Shown here one piece after another: positions 55,978-64,000 of a stretch of DNA of 64,000 nucleotides. Numbering within the stretch: the first letter of the stretch is position 1; each line of letters begins with the position of its first letter. The notes under the pieces were generated by a model. It saw only the letters and a program-made list of their open reading frames with translations, was not told the origin of the DNA and made no database searches. The stretch covers positions 24,709-88,708 of the forward strand of contig JAFVYZ010000045.1 of the NCBI GenBank assembly GCA_017508425.1, written 5' to 3'. Origin of the DNA: Clostridia bacterium. GTDB taxonomy: Bacteria > Bacillota > Clostridia > Oscillospirales > CAG-272. Position numbers and translations under genes: made by a program.

Positions 55978-57066
55978 TTAATATCTTTTTTTGGTATCAC
56001 AATAAACACAGCGGCAAATGCGGTTTTCGGGGCTGACTACGCGGAAGATCTGGCGGAGCTCCTGCTCGGTGGTGGTGATACAACGGGGGTTATCGCACTT
56101 AAAGTCATAAAGATACGTACCGCCCTGCTCCTTATCGTCGGTCTTGCCGCACGCGGCATCACCAAGAAGCTTCAGGATCAGCGCCATGCGCATATACTTA
56201 CCGTTTTGCACCTGCTTAAAGTAACAAGCACGGGGATCGGCATCCACCGCCACGCTGATCTCATTCACGCGCGGCAGCGGATGGAGAATGATCATATCCT
56301 TTTTGGCGGCGGTGAGCTTTTCGGGATTCAAGATATACGCATCGCGCAGGCGCAGATACTCGTCAATGTCGGTAAAACGTTCCTGCTGTACACGCGTCAT
56401 ATAAAGAATATCAAGCTCGGGCATCACAGCCTCAAGGTCGGTGGTTTCGGTATAGGTGAAGCCGCGATCCGCGGGGATCTCGTTTTTCACGTACCCCGGA
56501 AGCTTCAGCTCATCGGGCGAGATCATCACAAAATTGATATTCTCATAGCGACAAAGTGCGGTAATGAGAGAATGCACGGTACGCCCGAACTTCAGATCAC
56601 CGCAAAAGCCAACGGTCAGACCCGAAAAATCGCCCTTTTCACGCTTGATCGTGAGAAGATCGGCCAGCGTCTGGGTAGGGTGATGGTGTCCGCCGTCACC
56701 CGCGTTGATTACGGGAATGCTCGCATTTTTTGCGGCAACAAAGGGTGCACCCTCCTTGGGATGGCGCATCGCAATGATATCGGCATAACAGCTGATCACC
56801 TTTGCTGTATCCGCCACGCTCTCACCCTTGCTCGCGGACGTGCTGCTGGCCGAGGAGAAGCCAATGACGTTGCCGCCAAGCTCGTACATTGCCGCCTCAA
56901 AGGACAGGCGCGTGCGGGTCGAGGGCTCAAAAAAGAGAGTTGCCAGCTTTTTGCCGCGGCAAGCCTCGGCATATTTTGTGGGATTGGCAATGATATCCAG
57001 CGCGGTATTAAGCAATCCGTCAATTTCCTCAACAGAAAGGTCGAGAATATCCACTACACTTTTCAT
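55978..57066 (-). CDS. pyrB: Aspartate carbamoyltransferase with a PyrI-type zinc tail
   Basis: Condenses carbamoyl phosphate and aspartate in pyrimidine synthesis. The first 305 residues or so are an ordinary catalytic chain: [16 protein letters not shown] (carbamoyl-phosphate site), [30 protein letters not shown] and [11 protein letters not shown]. The protein of 362 residues then continues with [15 protein letters not shown] and ICRCVYC, a C-x4-C and C-x2-C set that matches the zinc-binding domain of the regulatory chain PyrI without its nucleotide-binding domain. It is therefore a partial PyrB-PyrI fusion. The ATG at 57066 lies 17 bases after pyrE. Last gene of the operon, followed by a strong terminator. 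Confidence 0.94.
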   Translation of the reverse strand: MKSVVDILDLSVEEIDGLLNTALDIIANPTKYAEACRGKKLATLFFEPSTRTRLSFEAAMYELGGNVIGFSSASSTSASKGESVADTAKVISCYADIIAMRHPKEGAPFVAAKNASIPVINAGDGGHHHPTQTLADLLTIKREKGDFSGLTVGFCGDLKFGRTVHSLITALCRYENINFVMISPDELKLPGYVKNEIPADRGFTYTETTDLEAVMPELDILYMTRVQQERFTDIDEYLRLRDAYILNPEKLTAAKKDMIILHPLPRVNEISVAVDADPRACYFKQVQNGKYMRMALILKLLGDAACGKTDDKEQGGTYLYDFKCDNPRCITTTEQELRQIFRVVSPENRICRCVYCDTKKRY

Positions 57067-57083
57067 ACTGCAAGCTCCCCGTC

Positions 57084-57740
57084 TTATGCCTTTGCGCCGT
57101 TAACGGCGAGATAGTTTTTAATACGCATGACGTTCTCTTTGTTTGCGGGATCTTCCTCAAGATATTCAATGATATCGTACACGTCAACGATAGAATATAC
57201 GGGGAAGCCAAACTGCTCCTCAATCTCCTGCATTGCGCCCTTATCGCCCTGCCCCTTTTCCTTGCGATCTACCATAATAAAGGTAGCGGCAACCTTCGTG
57301 CCCTCAAGGTGCGAGAGAATCTCCATCGACTCGCGAATGGCGGTGCCTGCAGTGATCACATCCTCAATGATAACGATCTCCTCGCCGGCCTCGGGCACGT
57401 ACCCGACGAACACGCCGCCCTCACCGTGGTCCTTGACCTCCTTGCGGTTGAAGAAGAACGGGACGTTGAGGCCGTTCTTGGAAAGCGCAACGGCGGCCGA
57501 GACCGAGAGCGAAATGCCCTTGTAGGCGGGACCGTAAAGCACAGCCTGCTTCTTGCCCAGCTTCTCAAAATAAGCGCGGGCGTAAAATTCGCCGAGTGTT
57601 GCAATATCACTGCCCGTTTTGATCATACCGGCGTTGATGAAGTACGGGATCTTACGGCCGGATTTGGCAGTAAAATCACCGAATTTAAGCACACCGGCTC
57701 TTTCAAGGAATTGAATAAATTCTCTCTTATATGCTTCCAT
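57084..57740 (-). CDS. pyrE: Orotate phosphoribosyltransferase
   Basis: Makes orotidine 5'-phosphate from orotate and PRPP. The 218-residue protein has the N-terminal [19 protein letters not shown], the PRPP-binding motif [17 protein letters not shown] and [17 protein letters not shown] (the conserved loop with Lys). Slightly longer than the Escherichia enzyme, with a helical end ([19 protein letters not shown]) resembling the clostridial form. The ATG at 57740 lies 11 bases after pyrF; pyrB follows 17 bases later. Ordinary gene in the carB-pyrB operon. Confidence 0.95.
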   Translation of the reverse strand: MEAYKREFIQFLERAGVLKFGDFTAKSGRKIPYFINAGMIKTGSDIATLGEFYARAYFEKLGKKQAVLYGPAYKGISLSVSAAVALSKNGLNVPFFFNRKEVKDHGEGGVFVGYVPEAGEEIVIIEDVITAGTAIRESMEILSHLEGTKVAATFIMVDRKEKGQGDKGAMQEIEEQFGFPVYSIVDVYDIIEYLEEDPANKENVMRIKNYLAVNGAKA

Positions 57741-57751
57741 GATAGCTCTCC

Positions 57752-58450
57752 TTAATCTACAAATTCCGCAAGGCAGCGCTCGTACGCGGCAACGGGATCG
57801 GCGGCGGCCGTAATGGGGCGGCCTACCACAATATAATCCGAGCCGATGCGCTTAGCCTCGGCCGGGGTCATCACGCGCTTTTGATCGCCGATATCACCGT
57901 CGGCAAAGCGCACACCGGGGGTCACGGTCACAAAATCCTTACCGCAACGCTCGTGGACCTTGCCGGCCTCAAGCGGCGAGCAGACCACGCCGTCAAGACC
58001 TGCGATCTTGGCGTTGTGCGCGTAGTGCATCACGACCTCGGCAATATCCTCTTTGATAAGAAGATCCTTTTCCATGCTCTCCTGATCGGTGGAGGTCAGC
58101 TGGGTGACGGCGATAAGAATGGGGCGCGTGCCGTCGGGGCGCGTAAGTCCCTCGAGTGCCCCCTCCATCATCCGTACCGTACCACTTGCGTGCAGGTTGG
58201 TCATATCCACGTCAAGGCGGGAAAGCACTGCCATTGATTTTTTTACGGTATTGGGAATATCGTGAAGCTTCAAATCAAGAAAGATCTTATGCCCTCTTTT
58301 TTTGATCTCGCGCACGATAGAGGGGCCTTCTGCATAAAAAAGCTCCATGCCGATCTTCACAAAAGGCTTTTTGCCCGTAAAGCGGTCAAGAAACGCAAAT
58401 GTTTTCTCAGCGCTGTCAAAATCACAAGCAATAATAACGTCTTTTCCCAT
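57752..58450 (-). CDS. pyrF: Orotidine 5'-phosphate decarboxylase
   Basis: Decarboxylates OMP to UMP, the last step of the pathway. The 232-residue protein is a TIM barrel of the short bacterial type: [17 protein letters not shown] at the N terminus, the catalytic Lys-x-x-Asp-x-x-x-x set in [13 protein letters not shown], and the late phosphate-binding [11 protein letters not shown]. The ATG at 58450 lies 26 bases after the hydrolase gene. No unusual features. Confidence 0.95.
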   Translation of the reverse strand: MGKDVIIACDFDSAEKTFAFLDRFTGKKPFVKIGMELFYAEGPSIVREIKKRGHKIFLDLKLHDIPNTVKKSMAVLSRLDVDMTNLHASGTVRMMEGALEGLTRPDGTRPILIAVTQLTSTDQESMEKDLLIKEDIAEVVMHYAHNAKIAGLDGVVCSPLEAGKVHERCGKDFVTVTPGVRFADGDIGDQKRVMTPAEAKRIGSDYIVVGRPITAAADPVAAYERCLAEFVD

Positions 58451-58476
58451 TTTTTATCTCCTTTTGTATCAAATAG

Positions 58477-59295
58477 TTATAATGTTTGTGCCCACTCAGC
58501 AGCAAGACGCACCCATTCGGCAATTCTTGGCTTTATATGGCTGACTCGGCCCCTGGCAATGATTTCATTGGCAATGGAAAAGCCGTGGGGGCCGTCCGGG
58601 TACACGTGCATTTCAAAGGGGACGCCCGCCTCGGCGTATGCTTTGCCGAGGATCATCGCATTTCGAACGTCCACGATACGATCGTTAAAGGTATGCACAA
58701 TAAAGGCCGGAGCGGTATCGGCATCCACGTGACGCTCGATGGCCGCCTCGTTCAATTGCTCCCTTGTAGGCTCCTCGCAGCCCAAAAGAGTCCCCCAAGC
58801 TTTGGTATATCCCTCGCAATTGGAATACTCGGGTGATATCATCGGGTACACCAGCATCACGCCCTTGGGGCGGTTATAGCCGTAGGGCATCTCGACGGCT
58901 TCAAGCACCGCCTCGTGCTTCCACATCGTGGCGACCGATGCGGCAAGATGTCCGCCTGCGGAAAAGCCCACCACGTAAAGCTCAGCGGGATCGATCCCGT
59001 ATTTTTCGGCATTGTCCTTGATGTGCTTGATGGCAAGCGTGGCTTCGATGAGCTGTGCGGGAAACGCCTTTCCGCTATCCTTACCAACCGTATAGCGGAG
59101 GACAAAGGTGTTATACCCATAAGGTATAAAGGCTTGTGCAACAGGCTCGCCCTCGTGCCTTGAAATGTTCTTGTAGCCTCCGCCCGGGATGACCAACAGT
59201 GCCTTCCTTGTAAATTCACGAAAGGGGTCGGCGATATAAGCATCTATAAATGCGCCGTTCTCCTCCTCGGTCAGCTTTATTCTTTCAACAATCAT
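58477..59295 (-). CDS. Alpha/beta-hydrolase esterase (acetylxylan-esterase/Aes-like)
   Basis: A 272-residue cytoplasmic esterase with the HGGG-like oxyanion block VIPGGGYKNIS, nucleophile elbow GFSAGGHLAAS, and the Asp/His partners in VHTFNDRIVDV and PDGPHGFS. The family includes polysaccharide deacetylesterases and lipases. It lies between pyrD and pyrF, 26 bases from pyrF and 12 from pyrD, so it is co-transcribed with pyrimidine genes despite no evident pathway role. No signal peptide is seen, so it acts inside the cell. Substrate unknown. Confidence 0.87.
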   Translation of the reverse strand: MIVERIKLTEEENGAFIDAYIADPFREFTRKALLVIPGGGYKNISRHEGEPVAQAFIPYGYNTFVLRYTVGKDSGKAFPAQLIEATLAIKHIKDNAEKYGIDPAELYVVGFSAGGHLAASVATMWKHEAVLEAVEMPYGYNRPKGVMLVYPMISPEYSNCEGYTKAWGTLLGCEEPTREQLNEAAIERHVDADTAPAFIVHTFNDRIVDVRNAMILGKAYAEAGVPFEMHVYPDGPHGFSIANEIIARGRVSHIKPRIAEWVRLAAEWAQTL

Positions 59296-59307
59296 ATCGC
59301 AATACTC

Positions 59308-60222
59308 CTAAACAATCCCAATAATTTCCTTCAAAGAGCCTATGCCGTATTTTTTCATCACACGAGGCAGATCCTCAATGATTTTTTTCGAAGCAAAGGG
59401 GTCTATGAGATTTGCCGCACCCACCTCAACGGCGGTAGCGCCCGCAAGCATCATTTCGATCACGTCCTCGGCCGTAGAAACACCGCCCATACCCACTACG
59501 GGAATTTTTACGGCGTGCGCGACCTGATAGACCATACGAAGGGCTACCGGAAAGATCGCCGCGCCCGAAAAGCCGCCCATCGTATTTGCAATCACAGGCT
59601 TTTTCGTGCGAAGATCAATGCGCATGCCGAGCAGGGTGTTGATCAGACTGATGCCGTCAGCACCTGCCGCCTCGCAGGCCTTGGCGATCGACACGACGTC
59701 GGTGACGTTCGGCGAAAGCTTGATAATGACGGGCTTGGTGGTTACCTTTTTCACCGCCGCCGTGACCTCGGCCGCCGCCTCGGGGCTCGTGCCAAAGCTC
59801 ATACCGCCACCGTGAACGTTCGGGCAGCTGACGTTGACCTCAAGCCAGCCGACCTGGGGCTCTTTATCAAGGCGCTCACAGGTATAGGCATAATCCTCCA
59901 CCGAAAAGCCGCTGACGTTGGCCATCACGGGCTTATGAAAGCATTGTGCCAGCTTTGGCAGCTCCTCGCTGATTACCTTATCCACACCCGGGTTTTGGAG
60001 CCCCACGGCGTTGATCATACCCGCCGTGCACTCCGCAATGCGGGGTGTGGGGTTGCCAAAGCGTGCATCCTTGGTCGTCCCCTTAAAGGAAAACGTGCCA
60101 AGGCAATTGATGTCGTAAAGCTCGGCAAATTCATAGCCGTAGCCAAAGGTGCCCGATGCGGGGATCACGGGATTATCGAGTTCAATGCCGCAAAGCGTGA
60201 CCTTGGTATTTACTTCTCCCAT
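59308..60222 (-). CDS. pyrD: Dihydroorotate dehydrogenase, class 1B catalytic subunit
   Basis: Oxidises dihydroorotate to orotate, passing electrons through FMN to PyrK. The 304-residue protein has the FMN-binding TIM-barrel features GTFGYGYEFAELYD, the class 1B catalytic cysteine in NVSCPNVHGGG, and VGMGGVSTAEDVIEMMLAGA with AVEVGAANL at the end. The ATG at 60222 follows AAAGGAGG and overlaps pyrK by 13 bases. The earlier in-frame extension to 60306 lies wholly inside pyrK. Needs PyrK for NAD-linked activity. Confidence 0.95.
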   Translation of the reverse strand: MGEVNTKVTLCGIELDNPVIPASGTFGYGYEFAELYDINCLGTFSFKGTTKDARFGNPTPRIAECTAGMINAVGLQNPGVDKVISEELPKLAQCFHKPVMANVSGFSVEDYAYTCERLDKEPQVGWLEVNVSCPNVHGGGMSFGTSPEAAAEVTAAVKKVTTKPVIIKLSPNVTDVVSIAKACEAAGADGISLINTLLGMRIDLRTKKPVIANTMGGFSGAAIFPVALRMVYQVAHAVKIPVVGMGGVSTAEDVIEMMLAGATAVEVGAANLIDPFASKKIIEDLPRVMKKYGIGSLKEIIGIV

Positions 60223-60944
60223 ATGATGTCCTCCTTTGTGAGCACAGGGCCCTCCTTGCAAATGCGTTTGTTGCCCGTCACGGTCTTGCACGAGCAACCC
60301 ATACAAGCGCCAAAGCCACAGCCCATGCGCTCCTCAAAGCTGAACTGACCGCTCGTTTGGGATGCGCGATAAACGGCCTTCAGCATCGGCTCGGGACCGC
60401 AGGTATAAAAATAGGTATAATCGACGTCCTTCAGAGCATCGGTCACAAAGCCCTTGGTGCCGTAGCTGCCGTCGACCGTGGTCACCGTCACGTGGGCACC
60501 GAGCGCGCGGAATTCCTCCTCGTAAAAGACTTCATCCTTGGTGTTAAAGCCCAAAATAACCGATACCTCTTTACCCCGGGCGCAAAGCATTTTAACGGGC
60601 ATATACATCGGGGGCACGCCAACGCCGCCACCGATGAAGACGGGATGATCCCCCGCGAGAGAAAGATCGTAGCCGTTGCCAAGGCCCGTGAGCACATCGA
60701 GCTTGCCGCTTGTCATTTGACTCATTTGCTCGGTGCCGCGGCCCACCACCTTATAAAGCAGGGTGAGCTCGCCCTCTCCCGCGTCGCACACCGAAATGGG
60801 GCGGCGCAAAAACAGCCCGTCAAGCTTCACGTTGACAAACTGACCCGGAGCGGTGATGGCCGAGGTATCCCCTGCCAGCACCATTTTATAGACGCTGGCA
60901 GTCAGGGGTGTATTCTCTTTGATTTCAAAAAACGATTGCTTCAT
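60210..60944 (-). CDS. pyrK: Dihydroorotate dehydrogenase electron-transfer subunit PyrK
   Basis: Carries electrons from the PyrD flavin to NAD through FAD and a [2Fe-2S] cluster. The 244-residue protein has an FAD-binding barrel (LRRPISVCDAGEGEL), an NAD-binding Rossmann part (GGGVGVPPMY, YTYFYTCGPEPML) and the C-terminal cluster motif CGFGACMGCSC with a final Cys in ICKEGP. Length and motif positions match the family. The ATG at 60944 lies nine bases after the carB stop, and the 3' end overlaps pyrD, so the pair is coupled. Confidence 0.95.
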   Translation of the reverse strand: MKQSFFEIKENTPLTASVYKMVLAGDTSAITAPGQFVNVKLDGLFLRRPISVCDAGEGELTLLYKVVGRGTEQMSQMTSGKLDVLTGLGNGYDLSLAGDHPVFIGGGVGVPPMYMPVKMLCARGKEVSVILGFNTKDEVFYEEEFRALGAHVTVTTVDGSYGTKGFVTDALKDVDYTYFYTCGPEPMLKAVYRASQTSGQFSFEERMGCGFGACMGCSCKTVTGNKRICKEGPVLTKEDIIWEK

Positions 60945-60953
60945 ACCAACCTC

Positions 60954-63900
60954 TTACGCATCAATGGTGGAAATGGTCAGCGTGGTCTCCTCAAGAACGT
61001 CAAGGAGAACTCTTACCGTATCCAGAGAGGTAAACATGGTGACGTTATTCTCGGTCGCGTACTTGCGGATCTCAAAGCCGTCGCGCATCACGCCGGAGGA
61101 GGACGGGTCGCTGGTATTGATCACGTAAGCGATGTGTCCCTGACGGAGCGAATCGGCGATCTCCTCGGAGCCGTCGGAAAGCTTTTTGAGCACGTGGGTG
61201 CGAATGCCGTTCTCCTTGAGGAAATTTGCCGTTCCGTCGGTGGCCTCAATGTTGAAGCCGAGGTTGTAGAAGCGGCGGATGAGCGGCAGTGCCTCCTCCT
61301 TGTCGCAATCGGCGATGGTAGCCAGCACCGTGCCGTAGTTCTGCAGGTGCATGCCCGAGGCTTGAAGTGCCTTATAAAGTGCGCGATAGAACTTATCGTC
61401 GTAGCCGATCGCCTCACCCGTTGATTTCATCTCGGGCGACAGGTACGCGTCGAGTCCGCGAAGCTTATTGAAGGAGAATACGGGCACCTTTACGTACCAA
61501 CGATTCTTCTCCTCGGGGTACAGACAAAAGATGCCCTGCTCCTTCAGGCTCTGACCGAGAATGCAGTTGGTCGCAATATCAGCAAGGCTGAAGCCCGTCG
61601 CCTTCGAGAGGAACGGTACGGTGCGAGAGGAGCGCGGATTGACCTCAATGATAAACACCTCATCGTTCTTATCTACGATGAACTGAATGTTATAAAGACC
61701 TACGATGCCGATGCCAAGGCCCAGCTTCTTTGCATATTGAAGGATAGTGCCCTTGACCTTATCGGAGATGCTGAAGGCAGGATACACGCTGATCGAGTCA
61801 CCGGAGTGAACGCCGGTTCTCTCAACAAGCTCCATAATACCGGGCACGAATACATCGTGTCCGTCGCAAATGGCGTCCACCTCGACCTCCTTACCGCTGA
61901 TATACTTGTCCACAAGCACGGGCTTGTCCTCATCAATTTCAACGGCGGTCTTCAGGTAATGGCGGAGCTGCTCCTCGTTGGCCACGATCTGCATGGCGCG
62001 ACCGCCCAGCACGAAGGAGGGGCGAACAAGCACGGGATAGCCGACCTTCGAGGCGGCGGCAACGCCGTCCTCGATCTTGGTTACGGCGCGACCCTCGGGC
62101 TGAGGAATACCAAGTTCCTTCAAAAGCTTCTCAAAGGCATCGCGGTTCTCTGCCTTATCGATCGCGGCACAATCGGTGCCGATGATTTTTACGCCGAGAT
62201 CGTGCAAGGGCTGTGCCAGGTTGATGGCGGTCTGGCCACCGAGCGAAGCGATCACGCCCTCGGGCTTCTCGAACTCGATGATGTTCATCACATCTTCGGG
62301 CGTCAGGGGCTCGAAGTAGAGTTTATCGGCCGTGGTGTAGTCGGTCGAAACGGTCTCGGGGTTGTTGTTGATGATAATAGCCTCATAGCCCGAATTCTTA
62401 ATGGTGGTAACGGCATGCACGGTCGAGTAGTCAAACTCTACGCCCTGGCCGATACGGATGGGACCGGCGCCGAGTACCACGATCTTCTTCTTGTCGGTCA
62501 AAATCGAGGCGTTCACGCCTGTGTAGGTCGAGTAGAAATACGTGATATACGCGCCCGTGTGGCAGGTATCGACCATACGGAACACGGGGAAAAGATTGTG
62601 CTGCTTGCGGAACTTAAAGACGTCAAGCTCGGTGCACTTCCACATTCTCGCCACGTACTTGTCGCTGAAGCCCATCTTCTTGGCGGCGGTCAGCGTTTCA
62701 AGCTCAAAGGCGTGCGCCTTCAGGGTCTCCTCCATATCCACGATGTGCTTGACAGCCTCAAGGAAGAAGGGGGTGATCTTGGTGATCTCGTGGATCTCAG
62801 AAACCGTAATACCGCGTGCCAACAGCTCGGCAATGGCAAAAATGTTGTCGTCGCGGAACTCGTGGATGTAAGCAAGGATCTCCGCGTCGGTCATATTGTC
62901 AAACTTGTGGTGGTAGATGTGGTTCACACCCACCTCCAGCGAGCGCATTCCCTTCAAGAGGCACTCCTCGAGGTTCGAGCCGATGCCCATGACCTCGCCC
63001 GTGGCCTTCATCTGCGTGCCGAGGGTGTTGGAGGCCGTGGTGAATTTATCAAACGGGAAGCGAGGAAGCTTGGCGATCACATAGTCAAGCCTCGGTTCAA
63101 AGGCTGCGTTGGTGTTGGCGATCTTAATATCCTCAAGCGACATACCGACGGCGATCTTGGCCGTGACGCGGGCAATGGGGTAGCCCGATGCCTTGGAGGC
63201 AAGCGCCGAGGAGCGCGAGACGCGGGGGTTGACCTCGATGAGATAATACCGGCTGCTGTGGGGGTCGAGTGCGAACTGCACGTTACAGCCACCCTCGATC
63301 TTCAGCTCGCGGATGATCTTGATGGCGCTGTCGTTGAGCATCTTCTGATCGTGCTCCGAGAGGGTCATGATGGGGGCTACCACCAACGAGTCACCGGTGT
63401 GAACGCCGACGGGGTCGATGTTCTCCATACCGCAAATGGTAATGGCGTGGTCGTTGCTGTCACGCATCACCTCAAACTCGATCTCTTTGTAGCCCTTTAC
63501 GCTCTTCTCAACGAGAACCTGATGCACGGGCGAAAGCTTGAAGGCATTGGTACCGATCTCAATAAGCTCTTGCTCGTTGTTGGCAAAGCCGCCGCCTGTG
63601 CCGCCCAGCGTAAAGGCAGGGCGAAGCACCACGGGATAGCCGATGTGCTCAGCCGCGGCCTTGGCCTCGTCAAGGTCATAGGTGATCTCCGAGGGGATCG
63701 TGGGCTCACCGATCGACTGGCAAAGCTCCTTGAAGAGCTCGCGGTCCTCGGCGCGCTCAATCGATTCACTGCTCGTACCGAGCAGCTCGACGCGGCATTC
63801 CTTCAAAATGCCCTTCTTTTCCAGCTGCATGGCAAGATTGAGGCCGGTTTGTCCACCGATGCCGGGCAAAATGGCGTCGGGGCGTTCGTAACGGAGGATT

Positions 63901-64000
63901 TTGGCAATATATTCGAGAGTCAAGGGCTCCATATAGACCTTATCTGCAATGGTGGTATCGGTCATAATGGTGGCAGGGTTGGAGTTGACGAGCACGACCT
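60954..64000 (-). CDS. carB: Carbamoyl phosphate synthetase large subunit, N terminus cut by the window
   Basis: Makes carbamoyl phosphate from bicarbonate, ammonia and two ATP. The frame is open to the window edge; about 45 N-terminal residues are missing, and the visible part starts in VVLVNSNPATIMTDTTIADK. Two homologous ATP-grasp halves are present, the first with PVVLRPAFTLGGTGGGFA and the second with PVLVRPSFVLGGRAMQIV, separated by the helical linker (FRKQHNLFPVFRMVDTC). The C-terminal methylglyoxal-synthase-like domain with INTSDPSSSGVMRDGFEIRK is the allosteric site for UMP or ornithine. First visible gene of the pyr operon; the start and carA must lie to the right. Confidence 0.96.
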   Translation of the reverse strand, partial: VVLVNSNPATIMTDTTIADKVYMEPLTLEYIAKILRYERPDAILPGIGGQTGLNLAMQLEKKGILKECRVELLGTSSESIERAEDRELFKELCQSIGEPTIPSEITYDLDEAKAAAEHIGYPVVLRPAFTLGGTGGGFANNEQELIEIGTNAFKLSPVHQVLVEKSVKGYKEIEFEVMRDSNDHAITICGMENIDPVGVHTGDSLVVAPIMTLSEHDQKMLNDSAIKIIRELKIEGGCNVQFALDPHSSRYYLIEVNPRVSRSSALASKASGYPIARVTAKIAVGMSLEDIKIANTNAAFEPRLDYVIAKLPRFPFDKFTTASNTLGTQMKATGEVMGIGSNLEECLLKGMRSLEVGVNHIYHHKFDNMTDAEILAYIHEFRDDNIFAIAELLARGITVSEIHEITKITPFFLEAVKHIVDMEETLKAHAFELETLTAAKKMGFSDKYVARMWKCTELDVFKFRKQHNLFPVFRMVDTCHTGAYITYFYSTYTGVNASILTDKKKIVVLGAGPIRIGQGVEFDYSTVHAVTTIKNSGYEAIIINNNPETVSTDYTTADKLYFEPLTPEDVMNIIEFEKPEGVIASLGGQTAINLAQPLHDLGVKIIGTDCAAIDKAENRDAFEKLLKELGIPQPEGRAVTKIEDGVAAASKVGYPVLVRPSFVLGGRAMQIVANEEQLRHYLKTAVEIDEDKPVLVDKYISGKEVEVDAICDGHDVFVPGIMELVERTGVHSGDSISVYPAFSISDKVKGTILQYAKKLGLGIGIVGLYNIQFIVDKNDEVFIIEVNPRSSRTVPFLSKATGFSLADIATNCILGQSLKEQGIFCLYPEEKNRWYVKVPVFSFNKLRGLDAYLSPEMKSTGEAIGYDDKFYRALYKALQASGMHLQNYGTVLATIADCDKEEALPLIRRFYNLGFNIEATDGTANFLKENGIRTHVLKKLSDGSEEIADSLRQGHIAYVINTSDPSSSGVMRDGFEIRKYATENNVTMFTSLDTVRVLLDVLEETTLTISTIDA

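Noticed and set aside
55390-57114. 574-codon open frame on the plus strand
   Set aside because: Antisense of pyrB and of the start of the polyvalent remnant; runs across the pyr terminator and has no ribosome site.
60223-60306. Longer pyrD start at 60306
   Set aside because: The extension lies wholly inside pyrK and does not resemble PyrD; the ATG at 60222 has AAAGGAGG.
1-64000. tRNA and rRNA genes
   Set aside because: I looked for cloverleaf ends and conserved rRNA stretches in the intergenic regions and saw none; a tRNAscan-SE run would settle it.

Overview
The window is a 64 kb piece of a chromosome from an endospore-forming, low-to-mid GC Firmicute. An uncultured gut-type member of class Clostridia (Oscillospirales/Christensenellales-like) fits best. 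The reasons are the sporulation genes (spoIIID, cwlD, a pdaA-type deacetylase, a DUF1540 protein), strong purine-rich Shine-Dalgarno sites, sigma-A promoters with 17-base spacers, several small clostridial families (DUF6440, DUF4358, DUF624), a BspA-type leucine-rich-repeat surface protein, and a rhamnose cluster typical of gut bacteria. Species cannot be assigned by reading alone. I saw no rRNA, tRNA, CRISPR array or intact insertion sequence.

Layout, left to right. 1-12.4 kb: 3' part of dnaE, a class A penicillin-binding protein, a tRNA-modification pair (trmL-mnmA, minus strand), secA, two membrane proteins and a 50-residue Asn/Gln-rich peptide gene. 12.4-18.7 kb: pcrA helicase, a small membrane protein, two overlapping polysaccharide deacetylases, and two convergent minus-strand membrane proteins. 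18.7-23.3 kb: the proteostasis operon tig-clpP-clpX (minus), a phosphoesterase and a DUF1540 protein. 23.3-29.2 kb: a minus-strand operon apgM-lepB-rbgA-rnhB-yraN-thrC, then a flavodoxin-like protein. 29.2-30.1 kb: an AT-rich, repeat-laden stretch without a convincing gene. 30.1-32.7 kb: spoIIID, a TrmH-type RNA methyltransferase and purA. 32.7-35.5 kb: a large BspA-like lipoprotein with 150-bp tandem repeats and an elaborate 5' leader. 35.5-38.8 kb: rhaAD and a divergent AraC-type regulator. 38.9-47.5 kb: a Cys-rich protein, comEC, acpP, cwlD, radA, two tandem metallo-beta-lactamase-fold paralogues and a small DUF6440 gene. 47.5-53.3 kb: malQ, polA, a small membrane protein and two lipoproteins. 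53.3-55.9 kb: a phage-type polyvalent-protein remnant wedged between two terminators. 55.9-64 kb: the pyrimidine operon carB-pyrK-pyrD-hydrolase-pyrF-pyrE-pyrB (minus), with carB running off the end.

Most of the window is core metabolism in tightly packed operons with overlapping starts and stops. The unusual parts are: (1) the leader of the BspA-like gene, which has a promoter, a long imperfect foldback, two competing copies of one pairing segment and a UUCG-loop terminator immediately before the ribosome binding site, and so looks like an undescribed attenuator; (2) the polyvalent-protein remnant with a nuclease-like and an ADP-ribosyltransferase-like segment, a base-composition mosaic and a one-base frameshift; (3) two genes whose translation starts lie inside or against the terminator hairpin of the upstream gene; (4) the Asn/Gln peptide gene; (5) a PyrB carrying a PyrI-type zinc tail. 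Family names are from recognition of motifs by eye; no database search was possible.
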